Shown: piece by piece, positions 26,738 through 35,441 of the stretch
Layout: each line of letters opens with the position of its first letter
Position numbering within the stretch: the stretch's first letter is position 1
Notes under the pieces: model-generated
Databases searched by the model: none
The model's input: the letters and a program-made list of their open reading frames with translations, nothing else
Told to the model about the DNA's origin: nothing
DNA from: Lachnospiraceae bacterium C1.1
GTDB lineage: Bacteria > Bacillota > Clostridia > Lachnospirales > Lachnospiraceae
Direction of reading: 5' to 3'
Length of the DNA stretch: 64,000 bases
Assembly (NCBI GenBank): GCA_030434875.1
Contig: JAUISW010000001.1
Span: 2,181,501 to 2,245,500, forward strand
Made by a program: the position numbers and the translations under genes

Positions 26738-27661
26738 TCAAAGATCCCTGAGGTAGTCACAGGTGATCTTCATGCACTCAGTCGCTGCGATCGTCATGTA
26801 TTGAAGGTGAAAAACATGGAACATGCCTTTGAAGATATAGCATTTTATGTCTTTGCCTGCATAATGCATCTTTTCGACAAAATTCTTCGTATCAGGATAA
26901 AGCACATCCTCTGTGCCGGTAAAAACTAAGATATGCGGCAGTGTTTCCGGATCTATCGCCATCGGATCGCATACTATATCGGAAATACCTTCTCTCCAGA
27001 TCTTTACGGGAATCTTTACTGCATCCAAAATGAGCATCGGATCTCTTTTCTGATATTCCTGAGTTTCTGGTGAATTAGACTTTATACTGCAGGCCGGAGA
27101 ATAAACCACTACGCCTCTCGGCATCGGCAAGCCTTTATCTCTAAAATACTGCGGTAGTGTAAGCGCTATAGCTCCTCCTGATGAGTCACCCGAAACAACG
27201 ATATTCTTCGCGTCCGTTTCTTCCAATATTTTTTTATAGGCAACTTCTGCCATCTTATAAGTCAAAAATCCATCATATGTAGGAACTTTCGGATAAGCGA
27301 CCATTGTTACCTTAACTCCTGCCCTTTTAGCAAGTGTCTCCATAAATTGAATGTGGAATTTTGTTGCTTCCTGAAAGAAAGCTCCCCCTGTAAAATAGAT
27401 CACATGTTTATCAGTTTTATACTCTCTGGGCATAAATGTATAGCATGAAAAATTATCCACTCTAAATGAACTGACTTCACCCTTGATCAGTTCCCTGTCA
27501 AGACGATAAGGCTCCTGATTGCCCTTGAGAGCACGCATTTTTTCTTCCATTTCGGTTTTGGTCAGGTGAATTTCATTTTTTGCAAGATAATACTTTATTA
27601 TCGGTGCTGTCAAAGCATCCTTTGTTGCAATCCCCATTTTAATAATGTAGTTATCTGCCAT
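26738..27661 (-). CDS. Alpha/beta-hydrolase esterase (HSL/acetyl-esterase type)
   Basis: 307 residues, cytoplasmic. Oxyanion-hole strand YFTGGAFF (a variant of the HGGG motif, about residues 89-96). Nucleophile Ser160 in SGDSSGG, acid in FTGTEDVLYPD and His in GMFHVFHL complete the triad. Similar enzymes deacetylate sugars or small esters. Convergent with tetR and unlikely to belong to that locus. The 44 bases between them hold no clear terminator. Confidence 0.88.
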   Translation of the reverse strand: MADNYIIKMGIATKDALTAPIIKYYLAKNEIHLTKTEMEEKMRALKGNQEPYRLDRELIKGEVSSFRVDNFSCYTFMPREYKTDKHVIYFTGGAFFQEATKFHIQFMETLAKRAGVKVTMVAYPKVPTYDGFLTYKMAEVAYKKILEETDAKNIVVSGDSSGGAIALTLPQYFRDKGLPMPRGVVVYSPACSIKSNSPETQEYQKRDPMLILDAVKIPVKIWREGISDIVCDPMAIDPETLPHILVFTGTEDVLYPDTKNFVEKMHYAGKDIKCYIFKGMFHVFHLQYMTIAATECMKITCDYLRDL

Positions 27662-27729
27662 TTTCCCCTCATAAGTCTCTTAATCAATTCACAATTTTCA
27701 AATTTACAGAAAATCTGTATTTTTTTGTC

Positions 27730-27801
27730 TTTTAGTCTTCGCCTCTTACGCCGTTCGCCTCAAAGTTCCTACGAGGAACGCAACAGGCGAAAACTGAAAC
27801 A
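27730..27801. repeat. Palindromic intergenic repeat, copy 1 (with copy at 35356)
   Basis: Shares a long near-identical core with 35356-35432: TTCGCCT..., GCCGTTCGCCT, AAAGTTCCTACGAGGAACG, CAACAGGCGAAAA. Arms TTCGCCT/AGGCGAA pair, with an inner GTTCCT-ACG-AGGAAC hairpin. Not in a gene. The rest of the 288-base gap (27662-27949) holds the lysC terminator and AT-rich sequence. Confidence 0.8.
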
Positions 27802-27884
27802 ACAATCAATATCTATAATTTTAACATATAAAAGAAAAAACAAGTTGAAATAGGCTGTATGTTCTTAATTTTGCACTTAAAATA

Positions 27885-27917
27885 CAAAAAAAGAAGGAAG
27901 TGTAAAACTTCCTTCTT
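27885..27917 (-). terminator. Intrinsic terminator of lysC
   Basis: AAGAAGGAAGT (27891-27901) / ACTTCCTTCTT (27907-27917), 5-base loop, then TTTTTTTGT on the minus strand; 33 bases after the lysC stop. Confidence 0.88.
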
Positions 27918-27949
27918 TTCTATATTTATGAGCATTTATTTCTTACTGA

Positions 27950-29158
27950 TCAATCCTCAAGTTCAAAAGCATTGTGTACAGCGATCATTGCGCGATCTAC
28001 ATCAGCCTCGGCAATAAGAACTGTAACTCTGATCTCGGATGTTGAGATCATATTGATATTTATGTCTGCTCCGTAAAGGGCTTCGAACATCTTTGCAGCA
28101 ACACCCGGGTTACTCATCATTCCTGCACCTACTACAGAAACCTTTGCAACATCCTTGTTAACATCGATCTTGTGGGCTCTCATCTTTTCCATATTATCCT
28201 CAAGAACTTTGATTGCCTCATCAGCACTGTCCTCAGGTACTGTAAAGGAAATGTCCTTTGTGCCGTCACGTCCGATAGACTGAAGGATCATATCAACATT
28301 TATATTCTGCTTTGCGATAAGATCAAAAAGTCTGAACGCAATACCCGGTCTGTCCTCAAGTCCAATAACTGAAATTCTGGTAGCATTCTTCTCTGCAGCT
28401 ACACCACTAACAAGCATTCCTTCCACTTTAACTACCTCCTTGATTGTAGTTCCTTCTGATTCATTTAAGCTTGAGCGTACCACGAGAGGCACGTTATATT
28501 TCTTGGCAAGTTCTACTGAACGGTTATGAAGCACACCTGCTCCAAGTGTTGCAAGATCGAGCATTTCATCATAGGTTATCTCTTCCATCTTACGTGCATT
28601 TGGAACAATTCTCGGATCAGCTGTAAATACGCCATCTACATCTGTATAAATCTCACACATATCAGCTCTGAGTGCTGCTGCAAGGGCTACCGCGGTCGTA
28701 TCCGAGCCGCCACGTCCAAGTGTTGTATAATCATCATATTTATTCACGCCCTGGAAGCCTGTTATGATAACAATCTTTCTGCTGTCCAGCTCGTGCTGTA
28801 TACGCTCAGTATCAATTCTCTTAATTCTTGCATTGCCGTATGAGCTTGATGAATGCATGGCAACCTGAAAAGCATTCAGTGAAACCGCCGGTATGTTGAG
28901 ATAATTGAAAGCCATGCTCATAAGTGCAACAGATGTCTGTTCTCCTGTTGTAAGAAGCATGTCAAGTTCTCTCTTAGGCGGGTTAGGATTAATCTCCTTC
29001 GCCATGTTGATAAGTACATCCGTCTGTTTTCCCATTGCCGAAAGTACTACTACTACCTGATTACCTGCGCGGTAATCATCCAGGCATCTTTTTGCCACAT
29101 TGAAGATACGTTCTTTGTTTGCGACGGATGTTCCGCCAAACTTTTTAACTACCAGCAT
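27950..29158 (-). CDS. lysC: Aspartate kinase
   Basis: 402 residues. Amino-acid kinase domain with KKFGGTSV at residues 4-11, the GRGGSDTTA loop (about 150) and EIYTDVDGVFTADPR, then two ACT domains (about 265-402; GLEDRPGIAFRLFDL, VVGAGMMSNPGVAAKMFEAL). It makes aspartyl phosphate for lysine, threonine and methionine; the ACT pair is the site of amino-acid feedback. Directly downstream of hom (45-base gap, no terminator), so hom-lysC form one unit that supplies MetA with homoserine. Confidence 0.96.
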   Translation of the reverse strand: MLVVKKFGGTSVANKERIFNVAKRCLDDYRAGNQVVVVLSAMGKQTDVLINMAKEINPNPPKRELDMLLTTGEQTSVALMSMAFNYLNIPAVSLNAFQVAMHSSSSYGNARIKRIDTERIQHELDSRKIVIITGFQGVNKYDDYTTLGRGGSDTTAVALAAALRADMCEIYTDVDGVFTADPRIVPNARKMEEITYDEMLDLATLGAGVLHNRSVELAKKYNVPLVVRSSLNESEGTTIKEVVKVEGMLVSGVAAEKNATRISVIGLEDRPGIAFRLFDLIAKQNINVDMILQSIGRDGTKDISFTVPEDSADEAIKVLEDNMEKMRAHKIDVNKDVAKVSVVGAGMMSNPGVAAKMFEALYGADININMISTSEIRVTVLIAEADVDRAMIAVHNAFELED

Positions 29159-29203
29159 TTTCCCGGTTCCTCCCTATAAAAGCAGATATATTATTGAAGA
29201 TTA

Positions 29204-30433
29204 TTATAAAGCCATTTCTTTGATTCTTATGCGGCTTATTACTCCGCCAAGCTTTTCTGCGCGATCATTAAATTCTTTTTCGCTCATTTTTTCTGTAACA
29301 AGTCCTGCCTCATCTGCATGTTCTTCCAGACTAACCACTTCTTCAGCATTCATAAGGCTCTTTGCTTTTTCAAGCTTATCAGCAGATACTCTTACGAAAA
29401 ATTTCTTCTCATCATTTTCAACTGAAGGAAGATCTATCTGCTTTGGATTCCAGTTGAAAATAAGTGTACGACCGATATGCCTTACCTCATCAACAACATC
29501 AGATACAACCGCGCTTGCTGTTGGAAGTGAACCTGCTCCTGCTCCGTAGAACATTGCATATCCAAGCATATTGCCATGTACCAAAATCGCATTATAAACA
29601 CCGTTTACACTGTAAAGCGGTGTGGATGCATCTATAAGGAATGGTGCAACGAGTGCATAGCAATGTTTTTCTCCATCTGTAACCGTCTTTCGGCTGGTTG
29701 CAAGGAGCTTTATCTCTCTGCCCATTGCCTTTGCATAATCTATATCTTCCTTGCTGATCTTTGTTATTCCCTCTGTATAGATTTTCTTATAATCAGCAGT
29801 TCTGCCATAAGCAAGTGATGAAAGGATTGCAAGTTTTCTGACTGCGTCGTATCCTTCTACATCTGCCTCAGGATTTCTTTCAGCATAGCCCTTTGCCTGT
29901 GCATCCTTAAGAACTTCCTCATAGCTAAGACCCTTTTCTGTCATCTCTGTAAGGATGTAATTGGTTGTACCGTTAAGAATACCTGTGATCTCATCAACAT
30001 CATCAGCAGTTATGGAGCTGTTCAGAGGTCTGATGATCGGGATTCCACCGCCGCAGCTTGCTTCGAAAAGATAATTTACATTATTTGCATGAGCTATAGA
30101 AATAAGCTCAGGACCGAACTCAGCAACAAGCTCTTTATTTGAAGTACATACGCTCTTTCCCTCTTCAAGTGCTGCCTTTGTGAATTCATATGCAGGATGA
30201 AGACCGCCCATGACTTCTACCACAACTCTTACTTCCGGATCCTTTAAGATAACATCAAAGTCATGTACGATTTTATCCTGAATAGGATCTCCGGGGAAAT
30301 CTCTCAGATCAAGAACATATTTTATATCAATCTCTTCTTTAGCCTTGTTATTGATAATTTTCTGATTCTTTGTAAGAACTTCTACTACTCCGCTTCCTAC
30401 TGTACCATATCCGAGTACTGCTATTTTTGTCAT
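29204..30433 (-). CDS. hom: Homoserine dehydrogenase
   Basis: 409 residues from ATG 30433 (MTKIAVLGYGTVGSG), with AAAGGATGG about 10 bases before it; upstream in-frame starts lie too close to that site. Rossmann NAD(P) motif at the N-terminus, catalytic region NGTTNYILTEM and the Asp/Glu-rich stretch GYAERNPEADVEGYDA. A C-terminal ACT domain runs from about 330. Reduces aspartate semialdehyde to homoserine. In line with the ACT protein upstream (44-base gap) and lysC downstream. Confidence 0.96.
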   Translation of the reverse strand: MTKIAVLGYGTVGSGVVEVLTKNQKIINNKAKEEIDIKYVLDLRDFPGDPIQDKIVHDFDVILKDPEVRVVVEVMGGLHPAYEFTKAALEEGKSVCTSNKELVAEFGPELISIAHANNVNYLFEASCGGGIPIIRPLNSSITADDVDEITGILNGTTNYILTEMTEKGLSYEEVLKDAQAKGYAERNPEADVEGYDAVRKLAILSSLAYGRTADYKKIYTEGITKISKEDIDYAKAMGREIKLLATSRKTVTDGEKHCYALVAPFLIDASTPLYSVNGVYNAILVHGNMLGYAMFYGAGAGSLPTASAVVSDVVDEVRHIGRTLIFNWNPKQIDLPSVENDEKKFFVRVSADKLEKAKSLMNAEEVVSLEEHADEAGLVTEKMSEKEFNDRAEKLGGVISRIRIKEMAL

Positions 30434-30476
30434 TCGTAAAACCATCCTTTCAAAGTTGCTATTTAAAACATTATAT

Positions 30477-30926
30477 TCAGGCAAGACTCTTTCCCAAGAT
30501 TTTCACTGACTGGACGCCATTCTGTGCATTCATGGCATCTACCATTTTTGAAACATCTTCTGTTTCGCTCAATACCTGTATCGAAATTGTCAGTGAAGCT
30601 ATACCGTTGATCGGTATGGACTGATGTATTGTAAGTATATTAGCCTTAAATGCCGCTATCGACTTTAATACATCCGATAACAGCCCGGGTTCATCATCCA
30701 TCTGCACTGAAAGTGTAATTGTCGTTCCTTTTGTTGTATCGTGAAAAGGAAGAATATCATCTTTATATTTATAGAATGAACTTCTGCTTATTCCGACTGA
30801 TTCTGTTGCTTCCTGCACGCTGGCAGCCCTTCCGGATTCTATAAGTTTTTTTGCATTGACCACTTTTATGAGCACTTCCGGTATAGCATGCTCAGTAACA
30901 AGATAATAATTTTTTCCTTCTTCCAA
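30477..30926 (-). CDS. ACT-domain protein, UPF0735 (PheB/YszB-like), TTG start
   Basis: 149 residues. The start is set at TTG 30926 (MEEGKNYYLVTEHAIPEVL), because GGAGG lies 5 bases before it and family members begin there; an in-frame ATG at 30989 has no site. N-terminal helix-turn-helix-like segment (RAASVQEATESVGISRSSFYKYKDDILPF), then an ACT domain (DEPGLLSDVLKSIAAFKANILTIHQ). Probably senses an amino acid and regulates hom or related genes (inference from its constant pairing with hom in clostridia). Confidence 0.88.
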   Translation of the reverse strand: MEEGKNYYLVTEHAIPEVLIKVVNAKKLIESGRAASVQEATESVGISRSSFYKYKDDILPFHDTTKGTTITLSVQMDDEPGLLSDVLKSIAAFKANILTIHQSIPINGIASLTISIQVLSETEDVSKMVDAMNAQNGVQSVKILGKSLA

Positions 30927-31038
30927 AATGTCCTCCACTTTGTTCGTACTCAGTGTACAAATGTGCGTCAACGAAAGATATGATATCACAGTATAATTAT
31001 AAATGCAAGCAGTGAATCAAAATTTCGTTAGTTTTGTA

Positions 31039-31200
31039 TTTTTATCGTTACTGTTCACACAGCTCTGCGCACCTGCTGCGCTGAGCGTAAGACAGCATAA
31101 AACAGGAAATATGGATTTGCCCTATTGCCGCAGGCAATCTTAAAATGGGCAAATCCAGTTACTGTGAGCACCTGTAAGGTGTGAACAGTAACTTTTTATC
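31039..31200. mobile_element. MITE-like element copy A (146 bp) with 8-bp target duplication
   Basis: Exact 14-bp terminal inverted repeats GTTACTGTTCACAC (31047-31060) and GTGTGAACAGTAAC (31179-31192). Both sides carry TTTTTATC (31039-31046 and 31193-31200), a perfect target duplication. Inside are an imperfect hairpin GGATTTGCCC/GGGCAAATCC with inner ATTGCC/GGCAAT, and a second GTTACTGT at 31158. No coding capacity. Copy B is at 60897-61163. It fills most of the 375-base gap before prfB. Confidence 0.85.
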
Positions 31201-31238
31201 TGTATTTTCTATGCTGATTAATAATTTTAATGGCAGCT

Positions 31239-31282
31239 AAAAAGACCTTTTGTCGATATATTTATCAACAAAAGGTCTTTTT
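31239..31282 (-). terminator. Intrinsic terminator of prfB
   Basis: Perfect 15-bp stem AAAAAGACCTTTTGT (31239-31253) / ACAAAAGGTCTTTTT (31268-31282), 18 bases after the prfB stop. Confidence 0.88.
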
Positions 31283-31300
31283 CTATATATAGCAGCCAGA

Positions 31301-32422
31301 TTACTGAGCTGCTTTTCCTCCGTTTGCCTTCCAAACAAGATAACCATTGATGAAAGGATCGAGATTTCCATCAAGGACGCTGTCTGCCTGTGCCACTTCT
31401 ACACCGGTTCTTAAATCCTTTACAAGCTGATAAGGCTGCAGGAAATATGAACGTATCTGTGAACCCCATGCATTATCCTTTACTTCACCTCTGATCTCAG
31501 AAAGTTTCTCTGCATTATTTTCATGAGCAAGCATAAGGAGCTTTGCCTTCAGCATCTGCATAGCCTTATCCCTGTTCTGGAACTGTGATCTCTCGTTCTG
31601 ACAGGTAACTACTATTCCTGTGGGCAGGTGAGTGATTCTGATGGCAGATGAAGTCTTATTGATATGCTGTCCGCCGGCACCGGATGAACGATAGGTATCA
31701 ACCCTGATATCCTCAGGCTTAACCTCGATATCGATATCCTCTTCAATATCAGGCATAACATCAAGTGATACGAATGATGTCTGTCTCTTACCCTGAGCAT
31801 TGAATGGAGATATACGCACAAGACGATGTACTCCCTTCTCTGCCTTAAGATATCCATATGCATTTTCACCATTGATCTGAAATGTAGCACTTTTAAGACC
31901 TGCTTCATCACCGTCAAGTGAATCCAGTACCTCAACTGTAAAGCCATGTCTTTCAGCCCATCTGCTGTACATTCTGAAAAGCATGCTGCACCAGTCACAG
32001 GACTCAGTACCGCCGGCTCCTGCATTAAGCCTTAAAATGGCATTATCTGTATCATATTCTTCCGAAAGAAGTGTCTTGATCCTTATTTTTTCATATGCTT
32101 CACTGAATGACTCATATTCTGATTTGATCTCATCTATCATAGACTCATCATTTTCATCATTCGCCATATCAATAAGGTCAAAGATATCATTAAACTGATT
32201 TTCGAGAGTATCGTAAGTCTCTACGTCACCCTTTAAGTCACCAAGTTCTCTTGACTGCTTCTGGCTCTTTTCCGGGTCATCCCAGAATCCGGGCTCAGCC
32301 ATAAGATGATTGAGCTCATCTATCCTGTTCGCCTTATTTTCAAGATCAAGTGAAACTTTAAGCTGCTCAAGGGGCTCTCTGTATTGTTCTAATTCGAGTT
32401 TTAAATTATCTAACTCTAACAT
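31301..32422 (-). CDS. prfB: Peptide chain release factor 2, without programmed frameshift
   Basis: 373 residues, RF2-like: helical N-terminal domain (MLELDNLKLELEQ), the catalytic GGQ loop (SSGAGGQHINKTSSAIRITHLPTG) and QNERSQFQNRDKA. It ends translation at UGA and UAA. Most prfB genes have CTT-TGA near codon 25 for autoregulation; here the equivalent place reads through as CTTGAT (V-S-L-D-L-E) in one continuous frame. Lies downstream of secA with a 97-base gap containing a hairpin terminator; secA-prfB order is common in clostridia. Confidence 0.96.
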   Translation of the reverse strand: MLELDNLKLELEQYREPLEQLKVSLDLENKANRIDELNHLMAEPGFWDDPEKSQKQSRELGDLKGDVETYDTLENQFNDIFDLIDMANDENDESMIDEIKSEYESFSEAYEKIRIKTLLSEEYDTDNAILRLNAGAGGTESCDWCSMLFRMYSRWAERHGFTVEVLDSLDGDEAGLKSATFQINGENAYGYLKAEKGVHRLVRISPFNAQGKRQTSFVSLDVMPDIEEDIDIEVKPEDIRVDTYRSSGAGGQHINKTSSAIRITHLPTGIVVTCQNERSQFQNRDKAMQMLKAKLLMLAHENNAEKLSEIRGEVKDNAWGSQIRSYFLQPYQLVKDLRTGVEVAQADSVLDGNLDPFINGYLVWKANGGKAAQ

Positions 32423-32464
32423 TTAATTCCTTTCTGAATCCATGATTTATGTCGATCCGTTCAA

Positions 32465-32513
32465 TAGATTATAAAAACAGGTCTTTAAGCGCGGCTGCGC
32501 CGCAGACCTGTTT
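32465..32513 (-). terminator. Probable terminator between secA and prfB
   Basis: Stem AAACAGGTCT (32475-32484) / AGACCTGTTT (32504-32513) with inner GCGG/CCGC. Minus strand continues TTTTTATAAT. The hairpin resembles the AAACAGGCC/GGCCTGTTT stem at 22897-22935. Confidence 0.65.
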
Positions 32514-32519
32514 CCTATA

Positions 32520-35108
32520 TTATTTTTCAGGCCAGGACATTCCCGGGCGTCCATGGCAGTTCTTAAACTTCTTGCCGCTTCCGCAAGGACATGGATCGTT
32601 GGGATAAACCTTCTTTTCTACACGCTTCTTAGGCCCCTTTGCTACCGAATCATCCTTATTCGTTCCGGTAACCTTGGCAACCTGTTCTCTTTCAACCTTC
32701 TGCTCAATTCTGATGTGCATAAGGAGTCTTACGGTGTCTTCCTTTATCGCACTTGTCATTGAATCGAACATCTCAAATCCTGCTGTACGATATTCAACTA
32801 CAGGATTCTTCTGTGCAAATGCCTGAAGTCCGATACCCTGTCTTAACTGCTCCATATCATCGATATGATCCATCCATTTACGGTCAATTACCTTAAGCAG
32901 AACCACACGCTCGATTTCACGGAGATGCTCAGGTTCAGGGAACTCAGCCTCTTTACTTTCATAATATTTAACAGCCTGCTCCTTCAATCTCTGAACAAGC
33001 TCCCCCTTATTAAGACCCTTGATATCAGGACTCTTAACCGGTGCAAGAGGTACTATCGGAATAAGCAGCTCATTGAGTTCCTTAAGATCCCAGTCATCAG
33101 GTCTCTGATCCTCTCCGATACAGGTATCAACAGCGCTTTCAACAATATCAGTGATCATCTTATAGATAGAATCTCTCATTGATTCGCCGTTAAGAACTTT
33201 ATTTCTCTCTGCATAGATGATCTCTCTCTGATCGTTGTTTACTGCATCATAATCAAGGAGGTTCTTTCTTATGCCAAAGTTGTTATCCTCTATCTTCATC
33301 TGAGCCTTTTCAATAGCTCTTGTAAGCATTCCGTGCTCGATCTGCTCACCCTCAGGTACGTTAAGTGCCTCAAAGGCAGCCATAAGTCTCTCTGAACCGA
33401 AAAGTCTCATCAGATCGTCTTCAAGTGAGATATAGAATCTGGAAACACCGGGGTCTCCCTGACGTCCGGCACGTCCGCGAAGCTGGTTATCAATTCGTCT
33501 GGACTCATGTCTCTCTGTACCAATGATCATAAGACCGCCCGCAGCCCTTGACTCTTCATCAAGCTTGATATCGGTACCACGTCCTGCCATGTTTGTAGCA
33601 ATGGTTACTGCTCCGTGCTGACCTGCCTGAGCAACGATCTCAGCCTCAAGCTCATGGAACTTCGCATTGAGGACATTATGCTTGATACCTCTTTTCTTAA
33701 GAAGAGCGGAAAGCTCCTCAGAGGCTTCGATTGTGATCGTACCAACCAGGATAGGCTGACCTGTCTCATGTATACGGACTATCTCGTCAACAATAGCCTT
33801 GAGCTTTTCTTTCTTTGTCTTAAATACTGCATCCTGGAGATCTTTTCTCGCAATGGGCTTATTAGTAGGAATAGTGATAACGTCCATGCTGTAGATCTCA
33901 CGGAATTCTCTTTCCTCAGTTGCAGCAGTACCTGTCATTCCTGCTTTTTTATCAAATTTATTAAAGAAGTTCTGGAATGTGATGTTAGCTAAAGTCTTGC
34001 TTTCTCTCTTTACCTTAACATGCTCTTTTGCTTCTATAGCCTGATGAAGACCGTCTGAATAACGACGTCCCGGCATGATACGTCCGGTAAATTCATCAAC
34101 AATAAGAACTTCATCATCCTTTACTACATAGTCCTTATCACGGAACATAAGATTGTGAGCTCTGAGTGCAAGGATGATACAATGCTGTATCTCAAGGTTT
34201 TCAGCGTCGGCAAGGTTCTTGATATGGAAGAATTTCTCAACCTTTGCCACACCCTGCTCCGTAAGGTTAACAACCTTATCCTTTTCATTTACGATAAAGT
34301 CACCTGTCTCCTCTATCTCAGTTCCCATGATGGCATCCATCTTTGTAAGCTCATCAACGGAAGCTTCACCACGTTCAAGCTGTGTTGCAAGAATATCACA
34401 GGCTTCATATATCTTTGTTGATTTTCCGCTCTGTCCGGAAATAATAAGAGGTGTACGCGCCTCATCAATAAGAACCGAGTCAACCTCATCGATGATGCAG
34501 TAATGAAGTCCACGGAGAACAAGCTGTTTTTTATAGATTACCATGTTGTCTCTAAGGTAATCGAAACCAAGCTCATTATTTGTTACATATGTGATATCGC
34601 ACGCATAGGCTGCCTGACGTTCTTCACTTGTCATACCGTTAAGAACAACACCGACCTTGAGTCCTAAGAACTCATGGATCTGACCCATCCACTCCGAGTC
34701 ACGCTTAGCGAGGTAATCATTTACTGTTACAATATATACACCCTTTCCTTCAAGTGCATTAAGATATGCAGGAAGTGTTGATACAAGGGTCTTACCTTCA
34801 CCAGTTCTCATTTCGGCGATACGTCCCTGATGAAGGATGATTCCACCGATTATCTGTACAGGGAAATGCTCCATATTGAGCACACGGCGTCCTGCCTCCC
34901 TGACTACCGCATAGGCCTCAGGCATTATCGAATCCAGACTCTCTCCGTCTGCGATCCTCTTCTTGAATTCTCTTGTCTTATCTTTAAGTTCTTCATCAGA
35001 GAGCGCAACCATCGATTCACGAAGTGACAGTATCTTGTCTACTATAGGCTGAATACGCTTAAGTTCGTGCTGACTGTGTGTTCCGAAAATTTTCGTAAAA
35101 ATACTCAT
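32520..35108 (-). CDS. secA: Protein translocase ATPase SecA
   Basis: 862 residues. Motor of Sec secretion. Walker A in [18 protein letters not shown] (about 100-115), DEAD-like [20 protein letters not shown] (about 205), a complete helicase C half ([22 protein letters not shown]), helical scaffold and wing domains, and a C-terminal zinc motif ([18 protein letters not shown]) for SecB/phospholipid contact. Start ATG 35108. The upstream 333-base gap (35109-35441) holds AT-rich promoter sequence and the palindromic repeat at 35356. Confidence 0.98.
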   Translation of the reverse strand: MSIFTKIFGTHSQHELKRIQPIVDKILSLRESMVALSDEELKDKTREFKKRIADGESLDSIMPEAYAVVREAGRRVLNMEHFPVQIIGGIILHQGRIAEMRTGEGKTLVSTLPAYLNALEGKGVYIVTVNDYLAKRDSEWMGQIHEFLGLKVGVVLNGMTSEERQAAYACDITYVTNNELGFDYLRDNMVIYKKQLVLRGLHYCIIDEVDSVLIDEARTPLIISGQSGKSTKIYEACDILATQLERGEASVDELTKMDAIMGTEIEETGDFIVNEKDKVVNLTEQGVAKVEKFFHIKNLADAENLEIQHCIILALRAHNLMFRDKDYVVKDDEVLIVDEFTGRIMPGRRYSDGLHQAIEAKEHVKVKRESKTLANITFQNFFNKFDKKAGMTGTAATEEREFREIYSMDVITIPTNKPIARKDLQDAVFKTKKEKLKAIVDEIVRIHETGQPILVGTITIEASEELSALLKKRGIKHNVLNAKFHELEAEIVAQAGQHGAVTIATNMAGRGTDIKLDEESRAAGGLMIIGTERHESRRIDNQLRGRAGRQGDPGVSRFYISLEDDLMRLFGSERLMAAFEALNVPEGEQIEHGMLTRAIEKAQMKIEDNNFGIRKNLLDYDAVNNDQREIIYAERNKVLNGESMRDSIYKMITDIVESAVDTCIGEDQRPDDWDLKELNELLIPIVPLAPVKSPDIKGLNKGELVQRLKEQAVKYYESKEAEFPEPEHLREIERVVLLKVIDRKWMDHIDDMEQLRQGIGLQAFAQKNPVVEYRTAGFEMFDSMTSAIKEDTVRLLMHIRIEQKVEREQVAKVTGTNKDDSVAKGPKKRVEKKVYPNDPCPCGSGKKFKNCHGRPGMSWPEK

Positions 35109-35355
35109 TTATAAAAGCCCTTCTATGCCTTTCTTTAGTTATTCCGTTTATATTTCAAAGCAGTTTTGACCGCTTTGTTATTCTCCCGACATGATCCCAC
35201 TCATCGAATCCGCATAAACTCTGTTTAAACGGTTAAATCATGTTCTTTTTCGCATAACTAATTTATTCTACCAAAATTAATTTACTATTTCAATATTAAT
35301 ATTGTTACCGTTAAATGGACTAATTATGAACAAGAGATATTTTCAAAAATATATA

Positions 35356-35432
35356 CGTTTTGGTGACTTCGCCTGTTATGCCGTTCGCCTTAAAGTTCCT
35401 ACGAGGAACGCAACAGGCGAAAAACTAAAACG
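35356..35432. repeat. Palindromic intergenic repeat, copy 2
   Basis: Core is near-identical to 27730-27801. Arms CGTTTT...CTTCGCCTGTT and AACAGGCGAA...AAAACG are complementary with a few mismatches; inner hairpin GTTCCT-ACG-AGGAAC. It sits 10 bases beyond the CotH stop codon at 35442. Confidence 0.8.
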
Positions 35433-35441
35433 AAAAACTAA

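Noticed and set aside
22894..32513. The AAACAGG...CCTGTTT hairpins at 22897 and 32475 as a mobile repeat family
   Set aside because: Only the stem ends match; the 32475 copy is explained as a terminator, so common origin is not supported.
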